Origin: JBHJGM01 sp964405825
Lineage (GTDB): Bacteria > Verrucomicrobiota > Verrucomicrobiia > Opitutales > JBHJGM01
Length of the DNA stretch: 64,000 nucleotides
Assembly (NCBI GenBank): GCA_964405825.1
Contig: CAYOPI010000004.1
Span: forward strand, 31,756 to 95,755
Direction of reading: 5' to 3'
Within the stretch, counting starts at the first letter, position 1, and each line of letters opens with the position of its first letter. Positions 62,731 through 64,000 of the stretch are shown here, one piece after another. The translations under genes and the position numbers were made by a program. The notes under the pieces are model-generated. The model was not told the origin of the DNA and ran no database searches. It worked only from the letters and a program-made list of their open reading frames with translations.

Positions 62731-64000
62731 ATGCCCGAAGCATCTTCCGAAATCGGCCTCATCGGCTTGGCCGTGATGGGCCAGAACCTCGCCCTGAACA
62801 TTGCGGACCACGGTTTCCGCATCAGCGTCTACAACCGCACCACCGCCACGATGGAGACGTTCGTGGCCGAGAATCCGGACACGCCCGGCGGCCTCGTGGG
62901 CCTGGCGGATTTAAAGGATTTCGTGCAGTCGCTGACGAAGCCGCGCAAGATCGTCGTCATGGTCAAGGCCGGCGCCGGCACCGACGCGGTCATCAGCAGC
63001 CTCGTTCCGCTGCTGGAAAAGGACGACATCATCGTCGACGGCGGCAACGCCAAGTGGACCGACACCATCCGCCGTGAAAAGGAACTGCGCGAGAAGGGGC
63101 TGCGCTTCGTCGGCTCGGGCGTTTCCGGGGGCGAAGAGGGCGCGCGCTTCGGCCCCTCGCTGATGCCCGGCGGAGACCGCGACGCCTGCGATCAGCTCCT
63201 GACCGTCTGGGAGGCGATCGCGGCCAAGGTCGACCCGAAAACCGGCAAACCCCTCGAAGGCGCCGAACCGGGCAAGCCGATCAAAGGTGGCGTGCCCTGC
63301 ACGGCCTACATTGGCGAAAACGGCGCGGGCCACTACGTCAAGATGGTCCACAACGGCATCGAGTACGGCGACATGCAGCTGATCGCCGAGACCTACGACC
63401 TGCTGAAGCACGTCGGTAGTCTGAGCAACGACCAGCTCGCCGACGTCTTCGACGAGTGGAACCGGGGCGAGCTCGAGAGCTTCCTGATCGAGATCACCGG
63501 CAAGATCTTTCGGCAGGATGACCCCGAGGGTCCCGGTCGCCTCGTCGACGCCATCCTCGACACGGCCAAGATGAAGGGTACGGGGAGCTGGACCGTCCAA
63601 GAGGGGGCGCGCCTCGCCGCGCCCATTCCCACCATCGCCAGCTCGGTGGACGCCCGCGTGCTGAGCGCCATGCGCGATCTGCGACAGCAGGGGGCCGAGA
63701 TCCTCAAGGGGCCGAGCCCCACCCCGAGCCTCGACGACCAACAACAGCTGATCGCCGACGCCCGGGCCGCGCTGTACGCGGCGAAGATGTGCAGCTACGC
63801 GCAGGGGCTGGGCCTGATGAAGCTCGCCTCCGAGCAGCACGACTGGAACCTGCAGCTCGGCGAGATCGCCCGTATCTGGAAGGCCGGTTGCATCATCCGC
63901 GCGAAGTTCCTCGCCGTCATCCAGACCGCCTACGGGCGGGATGCGAACCTGGCCAATCTGCTGTTCGACCCGACCTTCGCCGACGAGATCGCCCGCCGTC
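62731..64000 (+). CDS. gnd: 6-phosphogluconate dehydrogenase, decarboxylating (3' end outside window)
   Basis: The frame is open from ATG 62731 to the window end (423 codons), so the gene is truncated only by the window. Motifs are GLIGLAVMGQNLALNIADHG (NADP-binding), VGSGVSGGEEGARFGPSLMPGG, GHYVKMVHNGIEYGDMQLIAE, and IARIWKAGCIIRAKFL. It performs the third step of the oxidative pentose-phosphate pathway, giving NADPH and ribulose-5-phosphate. Length is normal for the long Gnd form (about 470-490 residues). Confidence 0.95.
   Translation, partial: MPEASSEIGLIGLAVMGQNLALNIADHGFRISVYNRTTATMETFVAENPDTPGGLVGLADLKDFVQSLTKPRKIVVMVKAGAGTDAVISSLVPLLEKDDIIVDGGNAKWTDTIRREKELREKGLRFVGSGVSGGEEGARFGPSLMPGGDRDACDQLLTVWEAIAAKVDPKTGKPLEGAEPGKPIKGGVPCTAYIGENGAGHYVKMVHNGIEYGDMQLIAETYDLLKHVGSLSNDQLADVFDEWNRGELESFLIEITGKIFRQDDPEGPGRLVDAILDTAKMKGTGSWTVQEGARLAAPIPTIASSVDARVLSAMRDLRQQGAEILKGPSPTPSLDDQQQLIADARAALYAAKMCSYAQGLGLMKLASEQHDWNLQLGEIARIWKAGCIIRAKFLAVIQTAYGRDANLANLLFDPTFADEIARR

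Overview
The window is GC-rich (well above 60% by eye) and densely coded. It comes from a Gram-negative bacterium: there is an LPS heptose adenylyltransferase, an AsmA-type envelope protein, an outer-membrane-type lipoprotein and an MscS channel. The gene mix (FloA flotillin with NfeD proteases, Asp23/AmaP next to accBC, a GldG/DUF4340 ABC system, a MamK-like actin, a glycine-methylation betaine pathway) suggests the PVC group, most likely a halotolerant or marine Verrucomicrobiota of the Opitutae type. That placement is inference. I see no rRNA, tRNA, CRISPR array or intact insertion sequence.

Layout. 1-4349: a sugar-acid catabolic operon (XRE-cupin regulator, GH88-like unsaturated glucuronyl hydrolase, TIM-barrel isomerase, Gfo/Idh/MocA dehydrogenase, SDR), the last gene cut by a 100-N assembly gap. 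4355-5022: a PIN/Phd toxin-antitoxin pair. 5381-10632: a membrane-microdomain module (tandem-ClpP NfeD, short NfeD, FloA, a proline-rich anchored protein), with a dead GxxExxY gene framed by imperfect inverted repeats inserted inside it. 10703-15061: an acetyltransferase, a RodZ-like protein and FtsK. 15342-21169: manA, grpE-dnaJ, an acyltransferase, rfaE2, purN, prmA. 21166-25199 (minus): accB-accC-Asp23-AmaP-thiE. 25317-33777 (minus): ABC ATPase, permease, GldG-like, DUF4340 and AsmA-like proteins in one operon. 33991-40014 (minus): coaX, birA, nadC and two related envelope proteins with a pseudopilin-like tail. 40080-42484: a secreted alpha/beta hydrolase and a polysaccharide pyruvyl transferase.

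42779-45927 is the most interesting stretch. It holds a 565-residue helical protein whose prolines fall on an 11/22-residue lattice, strongly recalling apolipoprotein A-I amphipathic repeats, followed by a MamK-family actin with a lysine-rich N-terminal tail and a clear terminator. I read this as a candidate two-gene cytoskeleton/membrane system.

45976-57429: an AT-richer Fic protein followed by a perfect 14-bp palindrome, a secreted protein, two tandem membrane-anchored EEP-fold paralogs (the first frameshifted at a run of seven G and stripped of catalytic residues), a lipoprotein, an MscS channel, a seven-EF-hand secreted protein, a RelE-like protein, dnaN with a good promoter, and a conserved membrane protein. 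57928-64000: mobA, an osmoprotection operon (glycine/sarcosine methyltransferase, sarcosine/dimethylglycine methyltransferase, and a BCCT transporter with a large extra loop), and gnd, which runs off the window.
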